Positions 35,935 through 49,200 of a DNA stretch of 64,000 nucleotides are shown piece by piece. The notes below the pieces were generated by a model. It was not told the DNA's origin, searched no databases, and was given only the letters and a program-made list of their open reading frames with translations. The DNA comes from Hydractinia symbiolongicarpus (taxonomy: Eukaryota > Cnidaria > Hydrozoa > Anthoathecata > Hydractiniidae), in the NCBI RefSeq assembly GCF_029227915.1, contig NC_079881.1, positions 4,588,001 to 4,652,000 of the forward strand. The letters run 5' to 3'. Within the stretch, counting starts at the first letter, position 1, and every line of letters starts with the position of its first letter. Made by a program: the position numbers and the translations under genes.

Positions 35935-38063
35935 ATGGTGAAAATATTTTATAGTATCATTCGTGACCAACAGTTTTACAAGATGAGACTTCCAAGACCA
36001 AAACTGTTTAAGAAACGTAAAATAAAGAAAGAGAGAACAGGATTGTTCTCATTATGGCAAAGTTTTTTTGCACTTTTAACGTGTTGTACCAGCAGTAATG
36101 CAAATAAACAACAGAAGAGACGGAGACGCAACAAAATTGATGTTGTCGTGTGTCCTTCAGAATCATCAATGAAAGAAGTTGAAGTACCTGCAGATCAAAC
36201 AAGTGAATTGACCAAGCAAGCAGCTGTGCCTTTAGACCCTGAGAAGAAAAAGACGAAAAGTCGCGGAGTTAAGAGAAGTAACAAGTCTGAAAAAAAGGTC
36301 GAAGTTGATCCAGGTGCGAATGCAGTGGTAATTGGTAGGGTTGTTAGTCAAAAGGAAGTACCAGTCAATAAACTTGTGGTAGAAGATCGAGGATGTAAAA
36401 GTGGAGATCTAGGATGTAAAAGTGAAGTGAAGATTAACAAAGAGAACTCAATCGAGAGCTCTACCGGTAGTAATGTATTGATATCTCAAGAGAAAGAGAG
36501 TGATGCAAAAATGGAGATTGAAATACATGAAACTGGTGGCATGGCGTCAGAAAAAAACCACGTTAAGACAGAAGTTAACCAAGTAAGTGCTGTTGTCAAG
36601 AGAAAAATCAATATCGTAGTGGGAAACGTGAAGGATAATACACGCTCCATTAACACTAAAGGTGGTAACGTGGATGGATTGAAAAGTGAAATCGTAAGTA
36701 ACGATGGTAATGACAGGGCGAAAATCGAAACAAAAAAAATCAACAGTGCCGGAGCATTTAAAAACAAAGTGTTGGACTTTGATCAGAAGATGCTAACTAA
36801 GAAAAACGAAGACCAACAAAAGATGAAGGTAGCATATGACAAAGAAAACGGTAATAGAAATTCTGTTCTAATTGACAAATGTTCCATCAATCTGCAATCG
36901 GTTGAGGTTTTCAATGATACTGTCTTGATAAAGGAGGACAATCTTGTTACAGATTTTGTGCAAGATGTTTTGTCCCGAGCAATGGGTGATTTGCAAACAA
37001 AAAATGACCACGACAAGGACATGGTTTGTAAGCAAAAATCAACCGAAGGCTTGGATGGAGGAAGCTCACATGTTGCTAAATTGATAAATCTGAACAAGAA
37101 TTCAGTTGTTAAAACTGAGAAAAGTTCTGACACTTTGGAATCAATTGAAGTTTTGAACGAGACTGACTTGAATGAAGAAAACAATCTAATCACAGGTTTT
37201 GTGCAAGGTGTCTTGTCACAAGCAGCTCTTCAGTTGCAGATGGAGTATGCGGTTGAACAAGATGCCGTTTGCAAGAGCGAGTCTGTCGAAAGTTTCGAGG
37301 GAGGAATACCACAAGCCTTAGGATCGATGAATATGAATATGGATGATGATGTTGCAAAAACCAACCCGCTAACAAAGGAGAAATACATATGCCTTGCGTC
37401 GAAACCACCATGCATGGATAAAATGTACGACGTGGCAGATATTATGCCGGCAACGAAAAAGTCATTGCGTAAAATAGATGTAAGTATATTGCGTTTTATC
37501 TTCAAACAAAATCTTTTAAAAATAATGACCAAACATTTTTTTAATAAAATCCTAAAAATGCTTCTTAATTCATAGATGTGTAAAGATGAAAAGCGTTCAG
37601 GTATCCGACAAAAATCACCGATTCGTCGTCAACCAAAGCCGCCACATCGCTATTTTCGCTTAAACGACACGTACGAATCTTTCATTATGTCAGTGAAAAC
37701 AGAAGAAGATTTTCAAGTGGATAAAGTGCTTTACACTATCCACGAGGATGAAGAGCTTGATTGTGATGAAACAACCTCAGTATCATCCTGCGATAAACCA
37801 GAAGAAGACGACAGTGGTGTCATTATTAATCGTGAAGGGAGTTTGACAGTATGCAGAAGTGATGTTTTGTGTGTAATCCCCGAGATAAACGAAGAAGAAA
37901 TTGAAGAAGAAACGACAGTCGTAAATTTCATTTTGGATGAGGAAACTGATGAAAACCTTCTCAGCGTGATAAGAATGCAAAGGCAAAAGTATATCGAAGG
38001 AAGATTTCCAACTGTTGCGATTATGGATGTGATTGAAGAAGAAAAAGAAATAGAGGATGACGG

Positions 38064-38152
<89 letters not shown>

Positions 38153-38523
38153 TTGGTGAAAATGCGGAAATATCTGATGATGACAAAAATAAGAAGAAAA
38201 ACGATGAGGAGGGCGGATACAATGGAACAGTAATGGATGAGATTATTAAAGAGAATGGTGATGTGATAGATGAGGAGGAAGGAGAAAATGAAGTTACGAA
38301 TGATAGTAAACAGCAAATAGAAGTCGAACAAGTTGTCATGTGTCCATTCGATGACATGTTGATGGAGGACAGAATGATGGAGGAGAGCGTGATGGAGAAG
38401 AGTGTGATAGAGGAGGGCGTGATGGAGCAGAGCATGATGAGGGATTTTGTGATTGAGGAGGGTGTGATGGAGGAGAGCGTGACTGAGGAGAGTGTGATTG
38501 GCACGCTTCCTCAGTTACTTTAA
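35935..38523 (+). CDS. Unrecognised 830-aa charged protein, candidate dual-helix AKAP, 2 exons
   Basis: I do not recognise this family. Exon 1 is 35935-37479 and exon 2 is 37576-38523. The intron is GTAAGT...CATAG and the join keeps frame. Met17 is an alternative start. Residues 18-60 are basic, with a hydrophobic patch and a Cys pair (LFSLWQSFFALLTCC, C50-C51), suggesting membrane attachment by lipidation. The middle is Lys/Glu/Asn-rich and disordered. An 81-residue repeat (about 319-399 and 400-480) carries NLVTDFVQDVLSRA (336-349) and NLITGFVQGVLSQA (417-430). Both fit the amphipathic consensus of PKA RII-binding helices in AKAPs. Exon 2 has a 29-Asp run at 38065-38151 and a C-terminal pentapeptide repeat (VMEES type). 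The PKA-anchoring role is inferred from the helix pattern only. Confidence 0.78.
38065..38151 (+). repeat. (GAT)29 coding microsatellite
   Basis: Twenty-nine consecutive GAT codons encode 29 Asp. The pure codon use shows recent slippage expansion rather than selection on varied codons. The same tract makes long spurious Ser and Ile runs on the other strand. Confidence 0.95.
38374..38508 (+). repeat. 15-bp coding minisatellite (pentapeptide VMEES)
   Basis: Eight imperfect pentads (MMEES, VMEKS, VIEEG, VMEQS, MMRDF, VIEEG, VMEES, VTEES) come from 15-bp units near GTGATGGAGGAGAGC, close to the C-terminus. The number of units is likely polymorphic. Confidence 0.9.
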
Positions 38524-38611
38524 ACACTACCGCAACCGTATCCGTATGTTTATAAGAGCTTTTCTGTCATTACTTCAAGACAAGCAAACAGCAAGGCTGA
38601 TGCAACGCATT

Positions 38612-38878
38612 AGCAAAACGAAAGTTTACTAGAAAAGATAGAGACTGCTTAAAGAAAGAATTATGTAATGTACAGAAAACGTTTATAAATAGCTGACCCG
38701 GCTAGTGAAATATAACATTAACAAAGTGAATTTTACCAAGAAAAGAGAGACTGCTTTTAGAAAGAAATGTGTAATGTACAGAAAAACATATACGAAAAGT
38801 TGACCCGGCTAATGAAATAAAAAAATAGCAAAATGAAAGTTTACCAAGAAAAGAGAGACTGCTTTTAGAAAGTAAAAC
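38612..38878 (+). repeat. About 107-bp tandem repeat in the presumed 3' UTR
   Basis: About 2.4 copies of a unit containing TTTACCAAGAAAAGAGAGAC, TGTAATGTACAGAAAA and TGACCCGGCTA. It lies about 90 bp after the stop of the candidate AKAP gene, so it is probably transcribed. Confidence 0.8.
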
Positions 38879-40237
38879 ATCACAATTATATTATGTAACT
38901 TAAAACAACGGATGCGGTTTGTGATCTAGTCATGTTTTTGTTTTGTCTATTACCTAAACTCCCTCTTGCGAAAAAACGAGTCGAGCTCGTATGAAAGACC
39001 TTTGAAAGTTGCCTGAGAATCTTATATTTTTTTAAAAACTTGTTGATTTTGGAGATATAGGTTTTAAAAGGTTCACTATTTATGCAAAGTTATGACATCA
39101 TTAACTACGATCATGTTCATAATAGTTTTGGAAAAACCACTTTCCCCCTCCCCCCACTCTTCAGTGTTGGTTGGAGGTCTTATCCAGAGTCGCCGGCAGT
39201 ATTTTGGGGCACAAATCAACACAAAATCAACACTGACTGTAGGGGGAGAGGGGTAAAACTCTGAAAAAGCCTCAAAGGCCGTTTTTCCAATAATTTATGA
39301 ACATGATTGTAGCTCCGAAACATGTTACTCTTCTATCAAGCATAATTATAGTAACCAAACATTAAAATTGATGTAAATATTCAAAACACCATATGGAATG
39401 GCAAAAAACATTTTTAACCCTCTATATACCTTGTAAAACCGTTGAATACAACACCACAAAAAGCTAGTTCATGATATCATGCATAATTAATGGCTCCTAA
39501 ATCTCAATCAGACTCGATCAAGTTTTTTTTAAAAATATACGAAATCCTAGAAAACAGTTCAAACGTTTTTCATATAACATATTAACTTGTTTTTCTCGCA
39601 GGAGATAAGTTAACTTAAGAGACTCTCCATACAAAAAAATGAATTTCAAGCAAATCGGAAACCTTTGTTTTACTAGACCCAACTTTTTACTTGCACCTAC
39701 AAACCTTGTCATTAAGAGATTGCAAATTTCAAATTTCTTGAGCCAAAGTAATTACGTAACCTAGAATTTTAAACATGTAAATGGTCGCAACCCTAAACAC
39801 CTATTTTTTATGGGAGGAGGGCGTAATATTTAATGTCTTAACCGTTTTTAATGCTTTATATTTCTTGCCCTAACTTTTATCTGGTGTTACGGTGATTAGA
39901 CCAGAGTTTGGGTGTTACGGTGATTAGACCGGAGTTTGAGTATTACGGTGATTAGACGGGAGTTTGGGTAAAAGTACTGCCTTACATCTATGACGTCATA
40001 CTGAAAGTAATGACGTTATAGCTGAAGCTTTCTTTTGCAATTTTTATTGAAATAAGACAAGTATTACGTTCTCACTCTTAGCCTTTCTGTAAAAGACAGG
40101 TGGGAGACATATCCCCCTTTACCGACGAGCAAAAAACCCCGAGCCCAATAGGGTCAAAAGTGGGGTATATTAGGTGACGCTAATTATGCCAATAAAGAGT
40201 GTTAGGTTTTAATTGAAACACTATTATATTGTATTCG
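38879..40237. other. Convergent intergenic region
   Basis: Lies between the 3' ends of the candidate AKAP gene (plus) and TXNDC11 (minus). It holds a 28-bp triplet repeat at 39883-39966. No gene was recognised. Confidence 0.5.
39883..39966. repeat. 28-bp tandem repeat, 3 copies
   Basis: Three adjacent units of GGTGTTACGGTGATTAGACC plus AGAGTTTG, with a few substitutions in the third. Confidence 0.95.
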
Positions 40238-43200
40238 TTATAAATGCCTATCTAAAAAATCTACAAAATTGTTGAGCGTTATTTCCTGATCGTCTGGGTA
40301 CGAGATTGAATAATCCTTCCTATTAAGAAAGAGAAAATTAAAAAACATTAAAAGTGGTGCAAAGTTAAAAGGCTGAACTACACTGGCTGTTTCGTCGCAT
40401 TATAAGGCTGAACTACACTGGCTGTTTCGTCGCATTATAAGGCTGAACTACACTGGTTGTTTCGTCGCATTATAAGGCTAAACTACACTGCCTGTTTCGT
40501 CGCATTATAAGGCTGAACTACACTGCCTGTTTCGTCGCATTATAAGGCTGAACTACACTGCCTGTTTCGTCGCATTAACATCTGAACAGGGAAACAGAAA
40601 AAGTGAAAATCTAGAAAATCATCAGGAAGTTTCTTTTTTTTTTGAGTTTATTATAACACTTGATTAATGAAAAAAATTTAAATACCTTATTGGTGAAACG
40701 GTTCCACTAAGTAACCAAATTTTAATTCGGTAACTAATATTTTAAACCAAACAAATTTTTTTAATTATATATGCATTATGTTCGAAAAGAGTCTACGATT
40801 GTAAAACTTACAAACAGGTGATGAAAACTACTTTTTGACGACTTTTTTGCAACTTTTTTTGACGACTTTTTTGACGACTTTTTTAAAAAAAATTTATTTG
40901 ACAATTTTTTTAACTATAAGGTGCTTTATGAAACTTAATATACATTCTGAAACCTGATTGATTCGTAAGATTGTCATATTCCAAAGAAAAAACAATCCAA
41001 TGCAAAAATTACAAAAAATTTCATTTTCGGGCGAAACCAATAGGGACAAATTATGTTATCAAAACAAAAGAATAATTAGATTAACAGCCAATCAGATTGC
41101 AGTATGTTATTCTATTCGTTGTGAAGATCAGGTTTAAACTCACCTAAATGCGGGGAACAGTATAAAAGACGGGTAAAAATTCGGTACAAATTGCCATGGT
41201 AACTCGTGTATGTCAGCATCGATTCTAAAAATAGAAAACTCATAAAACAAATGAAAAATACAATTTTTTTTTGGAGGGCATCAAACTTTATCTAAACCCG
41301 GTCTGATAGCCTCGTTGATTTTTGTCTCGTTTGCCTAAACACTTCTAACAAATTGTATTGAAATTGTATTGAAATGACATGTGTAGAAATGTGAGAGTTG
41401 TGCATCTTTTATAAGTATCAAATATTACTTAAAAAAGCAAGAAAATAATGAAAATCGTGCTAATTAAATAAGAATCTGTCTGTCGCAAAAGATTTGGCAG
41501 AACTAATTGTAAATTATTCCATTTTGTGATCTATTTTTAAACTGCTCCCAAAAAAATGCTTACCTTTGAAAGGCAACGTCGTGAGTGACATAAAATTTCG
41601 CCAAGTTAAGAAATATCAAGCTAACAGCTTTACACACTCCGCACCATACAGCGTAAAACATAACAAAAACATTCTAAAAAATGAAAGATTTCTTTAAATC
41701 ATACAATTCTACTCTTTTAGAGCATTGCACATCCTTGACTTAACTTGTCGAACTCCTAACTAACGAACACTAAAAAGCGGAAAATAAAAGTAACAATAAC
41801 GAACATGACCTTAGCAGGCCAAATAAAATTCCTGAATTTTTCCTTGAGCATAACTTGATTTAGAATTTTCTGTCATTTTTTAACATTGCTAAGCAAGAAG
41901 ACACCAAGTACCTAAAGAAAATAATCGACCCCATTTGTGCCACGCCCAACTGATATGGGTCACACTATATAAACAATGTATAAACCAGAACCGTTTTTGC
42001 GAGAGTATTGTGTTAGTCGTTCTTTTTTGACCCGAAGACAGAATTACATGGGAAAACAGGGGTAGCAAGAAACTCTGATAACAGAAATGTTCATTTAATC
42101 CCTTTTGGTTTTGTAAAGCTTTGTAGTTTCAATGAAGTGAGTTCAAGCGTGACATTCTGAAAACATTTAATTATACCTTTGTGTTATTAAAAACCGCCGA
42201 CCGAAAAGACGAAGATGTCAACTCCAAAATTTCTAGATCGTATTTACGTAACTTTAAGGTTGAAGGACCCTGTGGTCGGGTCGAATTGTACCTCTGCTGC
42301 AGCTCGCCCATTGTAAACTGCAGAATAAAATTTTCTAAAAATAATTAGTCAGAAAAACAAAGAAAATTACTGATAAAAGGGACAGAGGAACTTCCCCAAA
42401 ACGAATATCGTCGACATTCGACACCTCCATAAGACGGAAAGTCTCATTCTTTCTGGATAAAATCTTGCATTACAAAGCAAATCTTTTTCCAGTTCCGGGT
42501 GTACAACTTAACATAAATCGACCTTAGCAAAGTGGGCATTAACAAACATTTTTTTATTTTACTTTTCCTGACAATTTTTAGTGCAAGTTAGAATGAAAGT
42601 TTCTCTTGGAACACCCTTAGTTGCTTTCCCTTATTACGTCAATCATGAAATAACTACATGCAAAGGTGTACAATTCGTATATCTTACGCTCTATAAATGT
42701 ACATCATACAACTTTGGCGAATGTACTTCAGGATCTAAGGGTGTTTCGGTGCCAAAAAAAATTTCCTGAACGGACTATAGTCATTTTTCGTGAACATAAA
42801 GTTGTGCTAATAAAAATAATCCATAATGATCCCACAAAAAACGTGAAATTTGTAAAATTCAAAATAATTCCAGTATGAACCCCGCAAAAGGAAGCTTCAC
42901 AGAAAGCTTCTGATAATTTGGATGAAGGTAACTTTTTTCTATAGGTGGAAAACAATCCGTTTTCTTGTAAGGGCGGGGGAAGTTGTCAAGGTAGTTTATT
43001 TGAACGTAAAGGAATATATGTTTTTACTATTTGTTTTTATTCGTGGCGCTCTTTAATAATCCCGCCCCCTGATTACCCGCTCTCTTATAACACCACTCTA
43101 AACACAGCTTTCTGATAACACCGCCCTCTTATAACACCCACCCTCTAAAAACCTCGACAAAACAATTACCTATAGAAGTAGCAGTAACAGCAGCATCAAG

Positions 43201-46200
43201 GTGAAATTTTTCTTCTCTCTTTACATCCACGATCATCATGGATGATGTGTTTGTATAGCCAAGATTATTTAAGATATAACTATGTTGGTCTACATCCATG
43301 ACGTAAAAACTAAGAGTTTTGTTGGTGCGACATGCTAAACCTTTGAAACTGAATGTGTGTTTTTTTCGGCTAACTTCCTGCGGAAAACAGCAAGGGGCTG
43401 CTGGTCCGCATTTTTTAATGTCATTTCTCAACAGACGAGAATTTTTGCTTTGCATATCATCACTTTCTGACTGATGCGACTTTAAATTATTCATTTGTAT
43501 TTGATTCAACATGACACTTGCTAAATTTAGCGTACTCACAGTTTCGTTTTCATTTTTTGTGTAGTTCAACTCTCGTGAAATAAAATCGCTTCTTAAATGG
43601 ACTAAAGAGGTGCTGACACAGCATTTACTGAAATTTTCACTAATAAATCCATTCCACGATACACAATACCCCATGTTGACTGACAACTGCTGCTTCGCGG
43701 AGATTATTGGTGGACAATAACAATAGTGAAGACAATAACAACAAAGCGAGCATAACATTTTGCGCTTCGATTTGAAGGATAAACATGTTTGTCTAGTAGT
43801 CTTATAATTGTGAATATATTGATTTGTGTAACAACTACAATGATAATAACTTGTAGCAACATGCCGATACTAAAAACAAGAAAGAAAATTATAGACTAAG
43901 TTACACGAAAGAAATGCAGAGAAAAATGCTTAACAATATAAATTTTAATATTTAGTTTCGTCTTTATTTTCAAAGTGTAATTACAAAAAACCGAATGCTA
44001 GTCAAATTTTGGTTGCTAAAATGGTGCCTGTACTGTAGTAAAGCATTTTGACCTTTGTTCTTTAAAAATTCTTGTCTGATGCATATTCATGACAAAGTGA
44101 TGCACCTTCTGATCTGAAGTACCTGTACAGAGCCTTACAGAGCTCTTATACTGAACATAAAAGTATTAAAATTCCACTTGATCGACACAACTAGCCATAC
44201 CATATTCAGATTTTTGTATGATGACCGCCAGTGTGAGTTGAAAGGTAATATTACAACTGGACCCTGTCTTAATTGCTCAATATAAAAATTAGTGTATGTT
44301 GCGTTAGGTGATAGTGTGTTGATTATCTAAAAATGGAAACAAAATATAATTTACTGCGAGATGGCGATCACGTGTGTAAAAAAGATGATCACATGTAAAT
44401 ATGGGTGATCACGTGTGTAAAATAGGGTGATCACGTGTGTAAAATAGGGTGAGTACGAGCATAAGAGTAATTATGTGTGCAAAAGGGTGATCATGTGTAA
44501 AATAATAATTCAATCTATTCGAGTAACTTCTCTTGAATTAGCGACATCTCTGTTGTTTGTATGAAGACATTGCAGTATTGTTTAAGGCGTGAGTATACGA
44601 AAAAAATGTGGTTTTTTTTGAAAAAAATTTTTTTTCAGTGATTAGATAGAAAAAGATCTGCGCTTTAAAATGGTGCAAAAATATTTTTAAAAAAAATGTA
44701 TTTAGGATAGATTATTATCCCCCGAAAAATTTTTTTTTATAAATTACTTTTTTGTTATGCGATAAAGATCAAATATTTGTTCACACGTAATCATCTTGGG
44801 TATTAATTTTTACTACTCAATTATGTTCAAGGTTATAAATGATAGCCGACTCAAAGAGGAAAATGATTTTCGTATGTAGTTAAAAGATTCTTTTGAATTT
44901 TTTCTCCTATATATAAGGATATTTTCTCTTTCTTTTTTGTCTTCTGAAGTTGAATATAATTTACTGTGAAAAACTTGGCAAAACCAGTTTATAAGTTAAC
45001 AGCGAATAAAAATGTCCTTTCGTCATAAAGCTTTTATATCATCAAAAAAAGAAGAAAATCCAAAACAAAAATATTTGACTTGCCAGCTAAAAGAAGATTA
45101 AAGCAAAATGTTTCTACTGCCGATCGCCAAGCTAACACTAGTCGAAAAGATTTTTGTTTCTAGAGTTTGTTTTTGTTTTAACCCATACTCAACTGTGTAT
45201 AATTGCGAATGTGAGCGAACACGTGCAGCATAAACAGAAGATGTGAAAAAAACCTATTAACAAAATGGTCGTTACCATAGTGATCAATTATTATGCAGAA
45301 GCATAAGATTTCTGAGCGAAACTTAAAAGCTCTTTTTCACAGTGTTAAAATTTTAAGAGAGTATCACTTACGTTTTAAATCTCTTTTACAAAACTATAAA
45401 GGATGTGGGGTGGAGAGCGCGCTTAGCGTGGAGAGGAATGTTTGATCTAAAAAAGCTTTTTTTTTTATTTCTTGAGAATGAGTAGAACGCGAGTTATGAT
45501 GAGTTTTCTGACAATTAGAGGTTAAAAATTGTGAACAAAATTTTAATACTAAATAACTCCAAAAGTAAAAAACACTAGGAAAAAATTAAAAAAGCGTTTT
45601 TAGGTCAATGTCTTGTGATCACAAAAAAGCAAACTAGTAGTAGAAATTAGTAGTTTTGTAAAAGAGATCGCATTTGTAGGAGAGGGGTCATTTTTTTTTC
45701 GTGTCTATTAAACCTTCAAATTTTATTTTTTCTTAATAATTTTTATAGCATTATATAGGTAATCATATAGGCTTTCTAAAAATATATACATTAATATATC
45801 AAAATAAAGTTTCGGTGAATTGAAAGCATTTTAAAATATCACACCTTTTTTGTATACTCACGCCTTAAAAAAATAAGGTGATCACGTGTGCATTAGACTG
45901 ATCGTTATGCAAACTTACTTTAAAAGATTTATGCACTGGCTATTACAAGTTTTGTTACTACACAATAAAGAGTTTCTTATTATTCACATCAGAATGAAAA
46001 GAGTTTATAATCTTAATGATTTTGATACACTTTTCAATTAAAAAGAACACCAATTATGATAAAATATGACAACCTTTTTCTAATATATCCACTTTGTAGC
46101 AGGTACTGATATTAGAGGACATACTTAATCTTACCTGTCTGTTGTGTATGATCATCCAATGTAATATGTCATGAGATGTATAATTTGCAGATTGCAGGTA

Positions 46201-49200
46201 ATACTAAAAAAAGATCAGTTTTATTAAAACCGCTATTGTTTCCTGACTCCACCTGGCCCACACGTTCTCAGCAAAAAATTTTGCAGGTTGTCAGATGCAG
46301 AGTATTTACAATCTGACACATTTATCTATTTAAAAAATTGCAAGCTGCTTTTGTGTCAATTTTGTCAAAGATTGTAGTTAATGGTAACAATGATTGAAGA
46401 CATTTATCAAATTAGTGCTCTAAGAATTTGCGTAATTATGTTTAAGCTTATGAACACAGAAATTATTTAAAAAGAATACTTTATGCTATGCTATCGTTGT
46501 ATAATTTCTGCAATGCAATTCATTCAAATAACAGATGTGTTTCAGTATGCTGCTTAGGGGCTATTTATATGGGAAATATTTCCTCAGAACCAGGTAAATA
46601 TTTCAGCATGATATCAAGTCGAGATCTCGGTTGTTAACAAACTTTTAACACAAAATTTAGTTGCGTTCATATGAGAGAATAGAAACTTATCACATGGTAT
46701 TTCCCACCAGAGGAAAAGTTTTCTCGCCCATGCCATATGAACAGAAAGTAACAATTATATCATGGTGAAATATTTCCCCGCTAACCGAGGAAATATTTCC
46801 CATATGAACACTCCTTTAGATGATTACAATATAACAAATAAATTATAACGAACTGTTCTTGTAACACTAAACATTTTTGGCAAACATTGGAATGAACAGA
46901 TAGCCTGCATCAGGGTGCAAAAAAATGTTTCATGCTAATCAATTTTTTTTAAAAAAATAAAAATTCATAGAAATTTATAGAATAAAAATTAATGCCTTGA
47001 AGTCACTTTGCACAACACTAATATCTTCCAAAAAAATCTAGATGCACAAAGAATAAGTAATCAACAATCTAACATGCTTACCAAGTCATCACGAAAAGAA
47101 TTTCTTGAACAAAGTTCACCGTGCACCGACAGCTTTATGAGCATTGCTGTATTTTTGTTTACGATAACACCTACTTTTGGTGGATCAACTAAATGTTAAG
47201 AAGAACTGTTTGAATAGCAGTTTATTACAACAAAGGGTTTTCTTTTCTCAGTTATACTGGGTTATCAAAAGGTTAACCTTTTTTTATCACTGCCCTTCCT
47301 CAGGAGCTTCATAAAAACTACTAGTACGCTGTGCTTGAGTATATAGTCAAATTTGAAAAGACACTTGCTATACCTTTATATCAAACATTTTCTACTATCT
47401 GTTAGCCTCAAATACCATTTTAAAAAATTAAACGTATTAAATGTATTATTAAAGATATTCAAGATAAATATTATGGTGGCGTTGCAACGATTCATCAATA
47501 GGCAATGCTTCTAAAGAATGTTTTATAGCTACAGACTAATACAAGTATACCTGCCTGGTAAAGACGTTATTTAGGGTAAAATGAAACTTACCACGATTTA
47601 TTAGAGACAATGCAGCAAGGAAGAATATATCATATCTTTTATCGCTATGGAGACTGAATGGATTTATGTAACAAATAACGTTACTCTAGAAGAGAACGTA
47701 AGAGGGAAAGAATATACATGAAAACTGCACAGAGAAATGCCTCATACCTGGCTTATACCTGAAATATACTTATTTAGACATTCTAAATAAGTTTATTCCC
47801 ACTAGCTTCATATATCTTTCATACATAAAGATATATATGGCTTTTCTAATTTTTTGTTGTCATTTTACGTATTTAGAATCCACCCACACTATGGAACTAC
47901 CAATACAAGAAAAATAAATTATATGAAAATGATAATAATAATAAAAATGAAGAAAAACTTTAGTGCTCGTATGTTTTAGAAGCTACTAAAAAGCTTACAT
48001 CATATTTTTTAGAAAACTCTGTCAAGTCATGCTGATTTCCAATATATACCCAAGGACGAATTGACATCTCCATAAATTTTAACTGAAAATGCAAAAACAC
48101 AATAAAATTGTATTCAAAATGTACATTTCCAATCATTCGTGTAAAAAAATTGTGAAGACAATTTTGGCCATCAACAACCCCTGTAGTAATTTTTTTTCAG
48201 TTCAATCAGGATAGTCTTCCTGGCAAATAAACAACTTAAATTGTTTGTATCAATTAATTGATGATTGCATGTTGTACGTGTGAACAATATAGTTAAAAAA
48301 ATAGTTATCAATGTAGAATAGGCATCAACAATAACATTTCAAACTTTGAAATTCCATACAGTTACTATCTCATGACAATATAGAGGTAAATGTAGATGGG
48401 AAGAATACTTCAGTTTTAATGCTTGTAGAAGTTTTATTTTATATTTTATAGTTTTTTCATATTAAAATCACACACAGTTACAGAACACAGTAACACAGTA
48501 ACACAAGACAGTTTGCTAATTTCTTTGAACAAAGATTTTTTGTCACTTTTTGGTAGTTTTCTAGGTTCTTTTAAATAACATGAACATTTTATTATCATTT
48601 CAAGCCTGACTGGTTTCTCAAAAAAATGTCTTCATTTATCTAAGTTTAAAGTAAATTCTCCACCTTCTTCTATCTCTTTAAGAAGAGGAAAAATAATATA
48701 TAAATAACAAATTTAAAAAAGAATGTTGAAATTAAATAAATGGAAAAATTGAAAATTACTCAGAAACTCTTTGCGCAGTGGTGAAGAGCTGGTGAGCATA
48801 CACTTACGTGCAGAATCAATACATAAAAATATATTTAATTTTTGCAGATTTTTGATAGATTTTTATTAAAAGTATTTCAAAAGCCAAGGATAATAAAAAT
48901 ATAATTATAGGGAAAAATTACAACGCTGAAGAAGAATGTAAAAAAAAAGAAAAATTAGAATATCATGCAACCACTCATTTCATCTCTGGTACTTATAGTG
49001 CCTGACCTTTAAATCCTACCAGCTGCACCTGCATATGCAGAATGAAAATCCTAAATGGTTTAGAAAATTGTCTCAAGCAGGACGACATGCTGGCAAATTC
49101 AGAAACCACAGGTAAATTATTTCTGCATATACTTTTTTAATACAATGTATTTCTTGGTGAAATAGTTCTTGTTTCGTATTATTCTATATTTGTGTGAAGT

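Noticed and set aside
37731-38504. Long minus-strand Ser-rich and Ile-rich frames opposite the candidate AKAP exon 2
   Set aside because: They are mirrors of the (GAT)n run and acidic codons; the plus frame has the splice-consistent gene.
43129-43758. Stand-alone Cys-rich 209-aa gene
   Set aside because: It is the large TXNDC11 exon 9 (43869-43170) read from an internal Met and past its splice donor.
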